A stretch of DNA of 64,000 nt. It comes from RGZA01 sp041917755 (lineage in GTDB: Bacteria; Pseudomonadota; Alphaproteobacteria; UBA9219; RGZA01). The notes beneath the pieces were generated by a model. That model had not been told where the DNA came from and made no database searches. It saw only the letters and a program-made list of their open reading frames with translations. Numbering within the stretch: the stretch's first letter is position 1; each line of letters starts with the position of its first letter. The position numbers and the translations under genes are program-made. The DNA is taken from contig JAYRWY010000004.1 in the NCBI GenBank assembly GCA_041917755.1, forward strand, positions 1-64,000, given 5' to 3'. Positions 42,311-51,197 of this stretch are shown one piece after another.

Positions 42311-43903
42311 ATGCCGCAATTAACGCAAACACCCATCTGGCCAGAAATCCTTAATCATGCCGAGCGTATGAAGGCGCAGCATTTGAGGCAGATTTTTGCC
42401 GAGCACCCCAAGCGCGCAGAGCTAATGAGTGTTGATGTAGGCGAGTTATTTCTGGATTTTTCCAAGCAATGTCTATTGCCAGAGACATTAACGCTTCTTG
42501 CAAACTGTCTGGAGCAGCAGAATTTTATAGATAAACGTCGTGCCTTATTTGCGGGTGAGAAAGTTAATAGCAGCGAAGGACGCCCAGCGCTTCATATGGC
42601 GCTGCGCGCAAGCGGAAATGAGTTTCCAAATTCGGAAGTTATAAAGCAAGAACGAGCCCGTGCCCTAGATTTTGCTGATGCGCTTCGCGCAAGAACCATC
42701 AAAGGCGCAACTGGAAAAGTTATCAAAAATATTATTCATATTGGGATTGGTGGTTCTGACCTTGGCCCGCAGTTGCTGACCGTTGCTTTTGCAGACGCGC
42801 AGGCGCCAAATATTATTTTTATTCGTAATGTGGATGCTGCGCCGATCGCACGCGCTATGACGCAGTGCGACCCCCAAGAAACCTTTTTGTTCATTGCATC
42901 CAAAACATTTACGACAGCAGAGACGCTGCTGAATGCCAATACGTTGTTGGCGTGGCTTGAAAAGGCCATGGGCAAAGACGCAGCACGACTGCATGTGGTG
43001 GCGCTTACTGCCTCGCCAGAAAAGGCCAAAGCATACGGCGTGCAAGATGCACATATCTTCCGCTTCTGGGATTGGGTAGGCGGGCGTTTTTCCATTTGGT
43101 CCTCGATTGGCCTCCCCGCTATGGCTGCGATGGGTAAACAAAAGTTCACTGAAATGCTGAATGGTGCGGAGGCGATGGATAAGCATTTTGTATCCGCGCC
43201 GCTCACGCAAAACATGCCAGTGCTTCTTGCCATGCTGAGTATATGGAATATCAATGTGCTTGGATGTACTTCACGTGCGGTGTTGCCATATTGCGAAGCA
43301 CTGCGCGAATGGCCGAGCTATTTGCAGCAACTGGAAATGGAAAGTCTTGGCAAAAGTGTCGACCGCGATGGTAAGCCTGTGTCCTATGCCACATCACCTG
43401 TTGTATTCGGTATGACGGGCACGCCAGCGCAGCATGCATTCATGCAGGCATTGCATCAGGGCACGCAAGTTATTCCGGCAGAAATCATCGTCATCAAGAA
43501 TGATGCCTACCAACTCCCAGGCCATCACGTGATGCTCAATGCAAATGCGTTGGCACAAGCTGAAGCCTTGCAAAAAGGTAAATCGGCAAATGAACTGAAA
43601 AATGACGCAACTTTATCTGAAGTGCTGGTTAACCAAAAAACATTCTCGGGTAATCGTCCAAGTACTACGATTGTATTAAACGATCTGTCTCCCTATGCCA
43701 TGGGACAATTGCTCGCGCTATATGAGCATAAAGTCTTCACCGAAAGCGTATTCTGGAATTTAAACCCATTCGATCAGTGGGGTGTTGAGCTGGGCAAAAC
43801 CTTGGCCACACCTATTCAAACCGCTCTAGAAATAAACGCTGCTGTAGATAGCCAAACAAGTGGCTCCACGCATGCCTTGATAAATCGTTTAAGAAATCTT
43901 TAA
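42311..43903 (+). CDS. pgi: Glucose-6-phosphate isomerase
   Basis: Glycolysis/gluconeogenesis enzyme of 530 residues. The signature GIGGSDLGPQL near 141-151, ASKTFTTAETL near 196-206, the VGGRFSIWSSIG block and the VNQKTFSGNRPS region are present, as is the catalytic Glu in LEMESLGKSV and the C-terminal lysine near LGKTLA. A nearby upstream ATG (42304) is in another frame. The gene stands alone, 35 bases before the pentapeptide-repeat gene, which may share its transcript. Confidence 0.96.
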   Translation: MPQLTQTPIWPEILNHAERMKAQHLRQIFAEHPKRAELMSVDVGELFLDFSKQCLLPETLTLLANCLEQQNFIDKRRALFAGEKVNSSEGRPALHMALRASGNEFPNSEVIKQERARALDFADALRARTIKGATGKVIKNIIHIGIGGSDLGPQLLTVAFADAQAPNIIFIRNVDAAPIARAMTQCDPQETFLFIASKTFTTAETLLNANTLLAWLEKAMGKDAARLHVVALTASPEKAKAYGVQDAHIFRFWDWVGGRFSIWSSIGLPAMAAMGKQKFTEMLNGAEAMDKHFVSAPLTQNMPVLLAMLSIWNINVLGCTSRAVLPYCEALREWPSYLQQLEMESLGKSVDRDGKPVSYATSPVVFGMTGTPAQHAFMQALHQGTQVIPAEIIVIKNDAYQLPGHHVMLNANALAQAEALQKGKSANELKNDATLSEVLVNQKTFSGNRPSTTIVLNDLSPYAMGQLLALYEHKVFTESVFWNLNPFDQWGVELGKTLATPIQTALEINAAVDSQTSGSTHALINRLRNL

Positions 43904-43938
43904 GCCTTAAAGCTATAGTCAGCATCAGCAGGACTATA

Positions 43939-45171
43939 ATGGCAAATACAATTGATAAAAAGCATTTAACCCCCATCTCGCAATCCGATCTGGATGTGGT
44001 GATTAAAAAACACGCTATGTATGCCGGCGCGCGTGTGGGCGGCGCAAGGGCTGTGCTGAGTTACAAGGATTTATCGGGATTGGTTTTGCGTGGCGCAGAT
44101 TTATCAAGCGCGGATTTCACAGGTTCGCTTTTTTATGATGCCGATATGCGCAACTGCAAATTGGAAGGGAGCATATTCTTTTGTGCCAATATGCAAAAGG
44201 CACATTTGAATGATGCACGTCTGTCGCGCATCGATTTGCGCGGTGCTAATATCCAAGGCGTTGATTTCTCTGGTGCGGATATGACGCAAGCCGATATGCG
44301 CGAAGGATCAATTGCCACTAAAGATCGTCATGGCAATATCAAAATCAAGCAGCAAGATATTGCTGCTTCAAAGCCAGACGCGAAGAAAAAAGCTGAGCTG
44401 ATCCACAATGATGATGTGGATGCACGCGAGGCATTGTTTATTGGCACTAAAATGCATCGCGCCATGATGCACCGCGCCAATTTGCATGGGGCTATCCTCG
44501 AAAATGCTGATTTAACCGGCGCCCAAATGCAGGGCGCTAATTTGCGCCATGCGGTACTGCTTAATACCACGTTAGATGGTGTAGAATTATCGGAAGTCAA
44601 TTTTGCTCATGCGTTGCGCGATGAAATTCAGGGGTTGGGCATCGAAGATACTTTCGAGCCATTGCCACAATTATTTATCAAGCACGCGGTATGGGTTGAG
44701 AATGGCGGTGTAATCGGTAAACGACTTGATTTGACCCGTTATGATCTGCGTGCACATAAAGGCCAGTATATTGATTTCAAAGAACAGAACCTCATTATGA
44801 TGAAGGCACGGCAGGCGATTTTCTATCACGTTCGTTTCAGTGGTTCACAAATTCAGGCCTGTGATTTCCGCAGTTGTGATTTCCGTCTGGCACTTTTTGA
44901 TCGCGCAGATTTGCGTGGGAGTGATTTTTCTGGTTCCAATATGATGCGCGCGCGCTTTCAACTTGCGCTACTGCATCCACTTAAATTGCCTGACGGACGT
45001 GTGGTGCCAACGAATATGAGTGGTTGCAATCTGCGCTATGCTGACTTCACTGGAGCAGATTTAAAGAGCGTAAATTTTAATGGCGCAGATTTATCCTATG
45101 CCGATATGCGTGGCACCAATCTGGCAGGTGCGGACATTACTGGCGCAATTACTGAAAACACGTTATTTTAA
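43939..45171 (+). CDS. Pentapeptide-repeat protein
   Basis: Protein of 410 residues forming right-handed beta-helix segments from A(D/N)LXX units. There are at least three blocks: about 45-118 (LRGADLSSADFTGSLFYDAD), about 165-215 (MMHRANLHGAILENADLTGA) and about 285-405 (FDRADLRGSDFSGSNMM and so on, ending LAGADITGAI), separated by a charged linker near 125-165 and a degenerate stretch. Function unknown: some relatives mimic DNA and protect gyrase, others act in membranes. No signal peptide or helix. Its stop codon is part of a small hairpin followed by T. Confidence 0.85.
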   Translation: MANTIDKKHLTPISQSDLDVVIKKHAMYAGARVGGARAVLSYKDLSGLVLRGADLSSADFTGSLFYDADMRNCKLEGSIFFCANMQKAHLNDARLSRIDLRGANIQGVDFSGADMTQADMREGSIATKDRHGNIKIKQQDIAASKPDAKKKAELIHNDDVDAREALFIGTKMHRAMMHRANLHGAILENADLTGAQMQGANLRHAVLLNTTLDGVELSEVNFAHALRDEIQGLGIEDTFEPLPQLFIKHAVWVENGGVIGKRLDLTRYDLRAHKGQYIDFKEQNLIMMKARQAIFYHVRFSGSQIQACDFRSCDFRLALFDRADLRGSDFSGSNMMRARFQLALLHPLKLPDGRVVPTNMSGCNLRYADFTGADLKSVNFNGADLSYADMRGTNLAGADITGAITENTLF

Positions 45172-45189
45172 GGCGATAAAAGCCTTTTT
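45170..45189 (+). terminator. Short hairpin terminator at the end of the pentapeptide gene
   Basis: AAGGC (45170-45174, including the stop) pairs with GCCTT (45182-45186) around a 7-base loop, then TTT. Stem of 5 bp only, so this is a weak call. Confidence 0.35.
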
Positions 45190-45221
45190 CAAATGCGCCT
45201 GAATCGCATTAGAATAGGGCC

Positions 45222-47057
45222 ATGACCATTCGTTTGCTTCCATCCCATCTTGTCAATCAAATTGCCGCCGGCGAAGTTATCGAGCGGCCAGCGGCCGTTG
45301 TCAAAGAGCTGGTGGAAAATGCACTAGATGCGGGCGCTACTCGGGTGGATATCACCACACGTGAAAGCGGCGTGAGCGCGATCACAGTACAGGATAATGG
45401 CAGCGGTATGTCGTCAGCCGATATTAAGCTGGCTGTTGAACGGCATGCCACGTCAAAACTACCAGAAGATAATCTGGAAGTTATTTCCAGTTTCGGTTTT
45501 CGCGGCGAAGCATTGCCATCAATTGCTTCGGTCAGCCGCATGAGTATCGCCAGCCGCGAACGCGGGAGCAATGAAGCATGGCAATTGCAAATTGATGGCG
45601 GCGTGATGCAGCCAATCAAGCCAACCTCGCTTTCGCAAGGCACGCGCATTGATGTGCAGGATCTGTTTTATGCCACGCCCGCACGTTTGAAGTTTCTTAA
45701 ATCCCTGCCAACTGAATATGGCCATATATTAGAAACACTCGAACGGCTTGCCATGGCATGGCCAGCGGTTAGTTTTTCGTTATCTGAAGAGGGCCGTAAA
45801 GCCTGGCGATGTGAGGCTGTGCCGGGCCTGTTTCCTGAGCAACGCAAAGCACGTTTGGGCAGCATTTTAGGGGCAGATTTTGCTGCAAATGCAGTACCAG
45901 TTGAGGCATCGCGCGGCGGGGTAACTTTAACTGGATGGATTGGTCTTCCAACACTTAATCGTGCCTTTGCACGCGACCAATATTTATTTGTCAACAACCG
46001 CCCTGTGCGTGACCGTGTGCTATTGGGCGCTGTGAAGGCAGCCTATGGTGATTTAATTCCACATGGCCGTCATGCGGTGGTAGCATTATTTTTGGATATG
46101 CCAATGGCGGAGGTGGATGTGAATGTTCACCCTGCTAAACTTGAAGTACGTTTCCGTGATGGCGCACTTATTCGCGGGCTAATCATTAGCACGCTTCGCC
46201 AAGCTTTGCATGCCGAAGCCAATGTGACATCCAATACGCTTAGTGAAGCCGCAATTGAACGGTTTCAAAATCGTATCGCGATGCCACAAGGCGCGCAATA
46301 TGTGGCGCAGCAAAATTTAGGCCGTGCGTATGATTGGCAAAAGCCATTCGAACCACAACGCAGCCTGAGCGGATTCAGCGATGTCGCACAGCCATTCGCC
46401 AAAGAATATATAAAAACCGATTTATCTGCGCCGATTCAGCAAGATAATACGCCTGGCCAAGCTGCAGAGGCGCAAGATTATCCATTGGGAGCGGCGCTTG
46501 CCCAAATACATGAGACCTATATTGTTGCGCAAACTGCAGACGGGCTCGTGCTGGTTGATCAACATGCCGCACACGAGCGACTTGTGTATGAACGAATGAA
46601 AGCATCATTGGCAGGATCGGGCGTAAAACGCCAAGGCTTGCTTATCCCGGAAGTTGTTGAGCTGAGCGATGCTGATGCCGCACGAATTTTGGAAAAACAA
46701 AATGATTTTGCCGAACTGGGATTGGTAATTGAAGCCTTTGGGGGCAATGCGATTATGGTGCGTGAAATTCCCGCGCTTCTTGAAAAAACAAATATTCAAA
46801 AACTGATACAGGATTTAGCCGCAGAAATCGCTGAGTGGGGTCATGCCATCAGTCTGAAAGAAAAGCTCGAAGAGGTGTGCTCCACCATGGCATGCCATGG
46901 CTCGGTTCGCGCGGGTCGAGCTTTGTCCCGCGATGAAATGAATGCGCTGTTAAGGCAGATGGAGGCAACCCCCCATTCAGGTCAATGCAATCATGGGCGA
47001 CCCACCTATATTGAATTGAAGTTCAGCGATGTTGAAAAGCTATTCCAGCGCAAGTAA
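45222..47057 (+). CDS. mutL: DNA mismatch repair protein MutL
   Basis: Mismatch-repair coordinator of 611 residues with an N-terminal GHKL ATPase (IAAGEVIERPAAVVKEL, ELVENALDAGA, DNGSGM, FGFRGEALPSI) and a C-terminal dimerisation domain beginning near 415. No DQHA(x)2E(x)4E endonuclease motif is complete: VLVDQHAAHERLVYER contains DQHAAHERLVYE, which does match it, so nuclease activity is possible. xerD begins on the very next base. Confidence 0.96.
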   Translation: MTIRLLPSHLVNQIAAGEVIERPAAVVKELVENALDAGATRVDITTRESGVSAITVQDNGSGMSSADIKLAVERHATSKLPEDNLEVISSFGFRGEALPSIASVSRMSIASRERGSNEAWQLQIDGGVMQPIKPTSLSQGTRIDVQDLFYATPARLKFLKSLPTEYGHILETLERLAMAWPAVSFSLSEEGRKAWRCEAVPGLFPEQRKARLGSILGADFAANAVPVEASRGGVTLTGWIGLPTLNRAFARDQYLFVNNRPVRDRVLLGAVKAAYGDLIPHGRHAVVALFLDMPMAEVDVNVHPAKLEVRFRDGALIRGLIISTLRQALHAEANVTSNTLSEAAIERFQNRIAMPQGAQYVAQQNLGRAYDWQKPFEPQRSLSGFSDVAQPFAKEYIKTDLSAPIQQDNTPGQAAEAQDYPLGAALAQIHETYIVAQTADGLVLVDQHAAHERLVYERMKASLAGSGVKRQGLLIPEVVELSDADAARILEKQNDFAELGLVIEAFGGNAIMVREIPALLEKTNIQKLIQDLAAEIAEWGHAISLKEKLEEVCSTMACHGSVRAGRALSRDEMNALLRQMEATPHSGQCNHGRPTYIELKFSDVEKLFQRK

Positions 47058-47960
47058 ATGATCCCTTTTATCGACGCATTTCTGGATATGTTGGTGGCTG
47101 AACGTGGGGTGGCCAAAAACACCCGCGCTGCTTATGAAGCAGATATTATTCAAGCTGGGCACTTTTTTCTTCGCCGTAAAAAGACAATTGATAAAGCTGA
47201 TGAGGTCGATGTCACGGCATTTATGAAATCACTTGCTGGTCTTGCCCCAAAAAGCCGTGCGCGCAAACTATCATCGCTTAAGCAATATTTTCGTTTTCTG
47301 GTATCCGAAGGTCACCGCAAAGATGATCCCACCACGGAGCAAGATGGCCCCAAACTGGCGCGTAAACTGCCAGATGTGATGAGCGTGGATGATATGCAAC
47401 GCTTGTTTGCTGCCACCCATGGTACAACGCCCGATGCCATTCGAATGACTGCACTACTTGAGCTTGCCTACGGCTCCGGCCTGCGCGTGAGCGAATTGAT
47501 GAGCTTGCCATTATCTGCCTATAGCGCAAAACGTAGAGCCATGTTAGTGCGGGGGAAGGGCGATAAAGAACGCCTCGTTCCATTATCGTCTCCCGCCCAT
47601 GAAGCCGTTGCAGCCTACCTTGCTGTGCGGCCAAGTTTTATTCCCAAAAAAACCAAAAGCTCGGCTTACTTGTTTCCGTCAACTGGCAAGGATGGATATT
47701 TGTCGCGTATACGTTTTTATCAGATGCTGAAAGATGTGGCGGCAAAGGCAGGTTTACCGTTTAAAAAAATTCACCCACATAGTTTGCGTCACGCTTTTGC
47801 AACGCATGTGCTTTCAGGCGGTGCAGATTTGCGTAGTCTGCAGCAAATGCTTGGTCATGCCGATATCGGTACAACGCAGATTTATACCCATGTCGTGCGA
47901 GATCATTTACAAAAAACCGTTGAAACACACCATCCATTGGCAAAAAAACGCAAAGGTTAA
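47058..47960 (+). CDS. xerD: Tyrosine site-specific recombinase XerD
   Basis: Recombinase of 300 residues resolving chromosome dimers at dif. The N-terminal SAM-like core-binding domain spans 1-90, and the catalytic domain has GSGLRVSELMSL (Arg), VRGKGDKERLVPL (Lys), HPHSLRHAFATHV (His, Arg), LGHADIG (His) and YTHV (Tyr). It abuts mutL without a gap. XerD and XerC are hard to tell apart, but the adjacency to accA fits XerD in alphaproteobacteria. Confidence 0.85.
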   Translation: MIPFIDAFLDMLVAERGVAKNTRAAYEADIIQAGHFFLRRKKTIDKADEVDVTAFMKSLAGLAPKSRARKLSSLKQYFRFLVSEGHRKDDPTTEQDGPKLARKLPDVMSVDDMQRLFAATHGTTPDAIRMTALLELAYGSGLRVSELMSLPLSAYSAKRRAMLVRGKGDKERLVPLSSPAHEAVAAYLAVRPSFIPKKTKSSAYLFPSTGKDGYLSRIRFYQMLKDVAAKAGLPFKKIHPHSLRHAFATHVLSGGADLRSLQQMLGHADIGTTQIYTHVVRDHLQKTVETHHPLAKKRKG

Positions 47961-48065
47961 CGCCAAAATCGGCGTGATTTGCCATTCTTCAAGGCTTATG
48001 CTATTCGCTTTGCACCCATCTTAAGGGCACCCAGTCATGTGGGCATCAGATATTCTGAGGGACGA

Positions 48066-49022
48066 ATGCATTTACTTGATTTCGAACAAAGCGTTGCCGA
48101 ACTAGAAGCCAAAATTGAAGAGCTTCGCCACCTATCCGTGGGCGGTCAGGTCAGCATTGCCGGTGATGTTGCAAAACTTCAAGGCAAGCTCGATAAGCAG
48201 CTAAAAAGCCTTTATGCCAAGCTTACCCCAGCACAAAAAGTTCAAGTAGCCCGCCATCCCGAGCGTCCGCATACCATCGAAATTATCAAAAATTTGATTG
48301 AAGATTTTACACCATTATCGGGCGACCGTTTATTTGGCGATGATCAGGCGATTATTGGTGGTCTTGGTCGTTTCCGGGGCACTGCCGTTATGGTGATGGG
48401 TCATGAACGTGGCCATGACACCGAAACACGGTTGAAGCATAATTTCGGTATGGCCAAGCCAGAAGGCTATCGCAAGGCCCAGCGTCTGATGCAGCTTGCT
48501 GCAAAATTCAATCTACCTATCCTTAGCTTTGTGGATACGGCTGGCGCATTTCCTGGTGTGGATGCTGAAGCGCGCGGTCAAGCCGAAGCGATTGCCAAGG
48601 GTATCGAAGTCTGCCTGCAGGTAGCTGTACCATTTGTTACCACCATCATCGGTGAAGGTGGTTCGGGCGGCGCAATCGCAATTGCGGCGGCTGACCGTGT
48701 ATTGATGCTGGAACACGCCATTTACTCCGTCATTTCTCCTGAAGGTTGTGCATCAATTCTATGGCGCAGCCCAACCCATGCGGGCGATGCCGCTGAAGCG
48801 TTACGTTTAACCGCACAGGATTTGAAAGAGCTCGACGTGATTGATGAAATTATCGCTGAGCCACTTGGTGGCGCCCATCGTCAAAAGGAAGAAACCTTGG
48901 CTCGCCTTGCTGACACTATTGAGAAGCACCTCAATGATTTAATAGGCACGGATCCAGCCAAGCTCATCAAAAATCGTCAGGATAAGTTCCTGAATATGGG
49001 TCAAAAGAGCCTGGCGGCGTAA
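48066..49022 (+). CDS. accA: Acetyl-CoA carboxylase carboxyltransferase subunit alpha
   Basis: Alpha subunit (318 residues) of the carboxyltransferase that makes malonyl-CoA for fatty acid synthesis. Family blocks are all present: the N-terminal DFEQSVAELEAKIEEL, GGLGRFRGTAVMVMGHERG, TAGAFPGVDAEARGQAEAI and IGEGGSGGAIAIAAADRV. The ATG at 48066 has GAGGG about six bases upstream and yields the usual length; an open frame starts at 47979 but is not needed. Its partner accD is not in the window. Confidence 0.96.
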   Translation: MHLLDFEQSVAELEAKIEELRHLSVGGQVSIAGDVAKLQGKLDKQLKSLYAKLTPAQKVQVARHPERPHTIEIIKNLIEDFTPLSGDRLFGDDQAIIGGLGRFRGTAVMVMGHERGHDTETRLKHNFGMAKPEGYRKAQRLMQLAAKFNLPILSFVDTAGAFPGVDAEARGQAEAIAKGIEVCLQVAVPFVTTIIGEGGSGGAIAIAAADRVLMLEHAIYSVISPEGCASILWRSPTHAGDAAEALRLTAQDLKELDVIDEIIAEPLGGAHRQKEETLARLADTIEKHLNDLIGTDPAKLIKNRQDKFLNMGQKSLAA

Positions 49023-49165
49023 TTCACAAATCCACAGATTGTTTCTCTATCGACTCGGTAGGGAGGCAAATCACTTGCCGCATGGTTTCTTGCGTCAAAA
49101 CAACTTTCCGTGTTAACTAACACGCTCTTCCTTAATTTCCTCTCCCTTAATCCTAGGTGCGTCAC

Positions 49166-49468
49166 ATGCATAACGAAAATCCCGGACCTTTAGCTAAAGT
49201 CACTCACATCGCCAGCCTTGCAGTTGCGCTGATGTTTGTTGTCAACGCTGGTTTAATTATGTCAAACCGCGGCCTGCAGGAAGACTTGATGGCTCAACAA
49301 AATGTATTTGCCGGCAAGAATGCAAAGATTTCCCAAAATGGTACCTTTGCCAATATCAATCAAAGCTTGATCCAGGCACTGACCACTGCCGTGATTGCCC
49401 GTAAGGACGAGCAAATCAAAGCTTTGCTTATTCAAAATGAAGTCAACCTTTCCGGAGCAGGTAGGTAG
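49166..49468 (+). CDS. Small membrane-anchored protein, 100 aa
   Basis: A single hydrophobic segment (about 12-32: ITHIASLAVALMFVVNAGLIMS-type) follows a short N-terminus, and the rest (about 35-100) is polar with many Gln/Asn residues. Not recognised. The ATG at 49166 is preferred over a GTG nine bases earlier; TAGG lies about nine bases upstream. The next gene has the same layout (N-terminal helix, then a soluble arm), and they may be made together. A putative role as a membrane-bound adaptor is only inference. Confidence 0.55.
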   Translation: MHNENPGPLAKVTHIASLAVALMFVVNAGLIMSNRGLQEDLMAQQNVFAGKNAKISQNGTFANINQSLIQALTTAVIARKDEQIKALLIQNEVNLSGAGR

Positions 49469-49519
49469 GGTTCCAAATCCAGCTGCATCATATTCATTCC
49501 AATAACTATTGAGGCCCCC

Positions 49520-49975
49520 ATGTCGGATCATAATCATAACTCAGTAACCATTCTTGCCTTCGCATTGGTTGGTTTTACCATCTTCCAATTTACCCAAATT
49601 CTTGCTGATCGTGATAACATTCATAAGGCACAAGAACAGGTTCAAAAAAGCATCGAGCAAGCAGACAAAGTGTTGGCTGATAACCAAAAAATGCTGGATC
49701 AGTTGAATTCCATTGCGATTGGCACGCAGCGCCTTGCAGATGCGGGTAATCCAAATGCCAAAGAAATCGTAGCTCAATTAAACCGCTTGGGTATTAAGAT
49801 TAATCCCAACTTCAAGCCAGGCCAGGAGCAAGTTCAACAACCTGCAGCTGCGCCAGCGCCAGCTGCCTCTGAAGCACCTCCAGCTGTGCCGCCCGCCAAA
49901 AAAGTTGGCGATGCTCCTGCCACTCCGGCAGCTCCTGGGGTGCCACCGATTGTTCCTTTAGATGCTAAAGAATAA
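49520..49975 (+). CDS. Membrane-anchored coiled-coil protein with Pro/Ala-rich tail
   Basis: Protein of 151 residues: a membrane helix at about 8-27 (VTILAFALVGFTIFQFTQIL), a heptad-like coiled coil at about 28-65 (HKAQEQVQKSIEQADKVLAD), and a proline/alanine-rich tail from about 108 to the end. No family is recognised. Similar anchoring and helix features in the preceding gene suggest that the two act together at the membrane. It ends before a strong terminator. Confidence 0.6.
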   Translation: MSDHNHNSVTILAFALVGFTIFQFTQILADRDNIHKAQEQVQKSIEQADKVLADNQKMLDQLNSIAIGTQRLADAGNPNAKEIVAQLNRLGIKINPNFKPGQEQVQQPAAAPAPAASEAPPAVPPAKKVGDAPATPAAPGVPPIVPLDAKE

Positions 49976-50006
49976 GTATCTCATTTGATACCACTGTAAA
50001 ATTTCA

Positions 50007-50037
50007 ACATCCTCGCGCAAGCGGGGATGTTTTTTTT
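50007..50037 (+). terminator. Intrinsic terminator
   Basis: ACATCCTCGC (50007-50016) pairs with GCGGGGATGT (50021-50030) around GCAA, with one G-U pair, followed by seven more T. It ends the pair of small membrane-protein genes. Confidence 0.88.
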
Positions 50038-50049
50038 GAAGAGAAGCAG

Positions 50050-50634
50050 ATGTTTAAAAAACTTTATAACTGGATGCTGGAAAAAGCTGCAAGCCCTGCG
50101 GCAACACCTTCCCTTGCGGCTATTTCATTTATAGAAAGTTCGGTTTTTCCTTTGCCGCCCGATATCATGCTCATTCCGATGTGTCTTGCTGACCGCAAGA
50201 AAGCATTCTGGTTCGCGTTTGTATGCAGTGTGGCGTCTGTTGTTGGTGGCTTGTTTGGTTATGCGATTGGATATTTTCTTTATGAAACATTAGGGAAATG
50301 GATTTTAGATCTGTATGGCGGTGCGGATGCTTCCTATGCCACGTTCCAAAAGGCATTTGATGAATGGGGCTTCTGGTTGGTTCTGATGGCTGGTTTCACG
50401 CCATTCCCGTTTAAGGTCATCACCATTTGCAGCGGCCTTGCAAAGCTTAACATTGGCGTGTTTTTTGTGGCAGCTGCCGTTTCTCGCTCGGCCCGCTTCT
50501 TTCTTGAAGCTACATTAATCTATATTTATGGTGAAAAAATCCGCGCCATACTTGAAAAACATCTCGAATTAATCGCCACAGCATTTTTTGTGCTGCTTGT
50601 GGGTGGATTTTTGCTGATTAAATTAGTACTCTAG
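50050..50634 (+). CDS. YqaA-like DedA/VTT-family membrane protein
   Basis: Polytopic protein of 194 residues of the YqaA type. FIESSVFPLPPDIMLIPM, GYAIGYFLYETLGKW, and the LMAGFTPFPFKVITICSGLAKL block are characteristic of the SNARE-associated/VTT domain. DedA proteins act as lipid (including undecaprenyl-phosphate) flippases or transporters in other bacteria; whether YqaA does is unknown. The gpt gene follows within six bases. Confidence 0.88.
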   Translation: MFKKLYNWMLEKAASPAATPSLAAISFIESSVFPLPPDIMLIPMCLADRKKAFWFAFVCSVASVVGGLFGYAIGYFLYETLGKWILDLYGGADASYATFQKAFDEWGFWLVLMAGFTPFPFKVITICSGLAKLNIGVFFVAAAVSRSARFFLEATLIYIYGEKIRAILEKHLELIATAFFVLLVGGFLLIKLVL

Positions 50635-50639
50635 CTCGC

Positions 50640-51155
50640 ATGAGTGATGAGAACCCAAGCCTAAAGCCATTTCCTGTTTCATGGGATGAAATGCATCGTT
50701 ATTCCAAGGCCCTTGCATGGCGCTTGCATGGCGCATTGGCCGCAGGGACTGAATGGAAGGGCATTATTGCGGTAACCCGCGGTGGCCTAGTGCCCGCAGG
50801 TATTATTGCGCGCGAATTGGAAATCCGTGTGGTGGAAACTATTTGCATCTCAAGCTATGACCACCAAAAGCAACGCAAGGCAGAGCTTCTGAAACCCGTT
50901 ATGCAAGCGGTGGGTGATGGTAAGGGCTGGCTGGTGATTGATGATTTGGCAGATACCGGTCGTACCCTTGAACTTATCCGCCAGATTTTGCCACAGGCCA
51001 CCTATGCCACGGTTTATGCGAAACCAATTGGTAAGCCATTGGTTGACCACTATATCATGGAAGTAAGCCAAGATACCTGGATCTATTTTCCATGGGATGT
51101 TGAACTACAATTCATTCAGCCCATTTCTGTCCAGCGCGGAAAAGCAAAAGTATAA
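50640..51155 (+). CDS. gpt: Xanthine(-guanine) phosphoribosyltransferase
   Basis: Purine-salvage enzyme of 171 residues forming XMP or GMP from the base and PRPP. WKGIIAVTRGGLVPAGIIAREL and the PRPP-binding WLVIDDLADTGRTLELI are the family features; the ending TWIYFPWDVELQFI matches XGPRT. The tetramer's membrane association in E. coli Gpt is not evident here. It follows the YqaA gene by five bases. Confidence 0.93.
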   Translation: MSDENPSLKPFPVSWDEMHRYSKALAWRLHGALAAGTEWKGIIAVTRGGLVPAGIIARELEIRVVETICISSYDHQKQRKAELLKPVMQAVGDGKGWLVIDDLADTGRTLELIRQILPQATYATVYAKPIGKPLVDHYIMEVSQDTWIYFPWDVELQFIQPISVQRGKAKV

Positions 51156-51197
51156 TCCGCATGCTGCCCCCTGTTTTATGAATAAGGCATATTCCAC

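Noticed and set aside
42665..43210. Long minus-strand open frames (181 and 172 codons) inside pgi
   Set aside because: They lie fully opposite a well-conserved enzyme gene, have no ribosome binding site of note, and their products look like composition shadows (rich in Arg, Cys and His).
45222..47057. Idea that MutL lacks its endonuclease motif
   Set aside because: The block DQHAAHERLVYE fits the DQHA(x)2E(x)4E pattern, so no loss can be claimed.
49109..49124. Hairpin CGTGTTA/TAACACG after accA
   Set aside because: The stem is 7 bp but no T run follows, so I do not call a terminator. It could be a chance palindrome.
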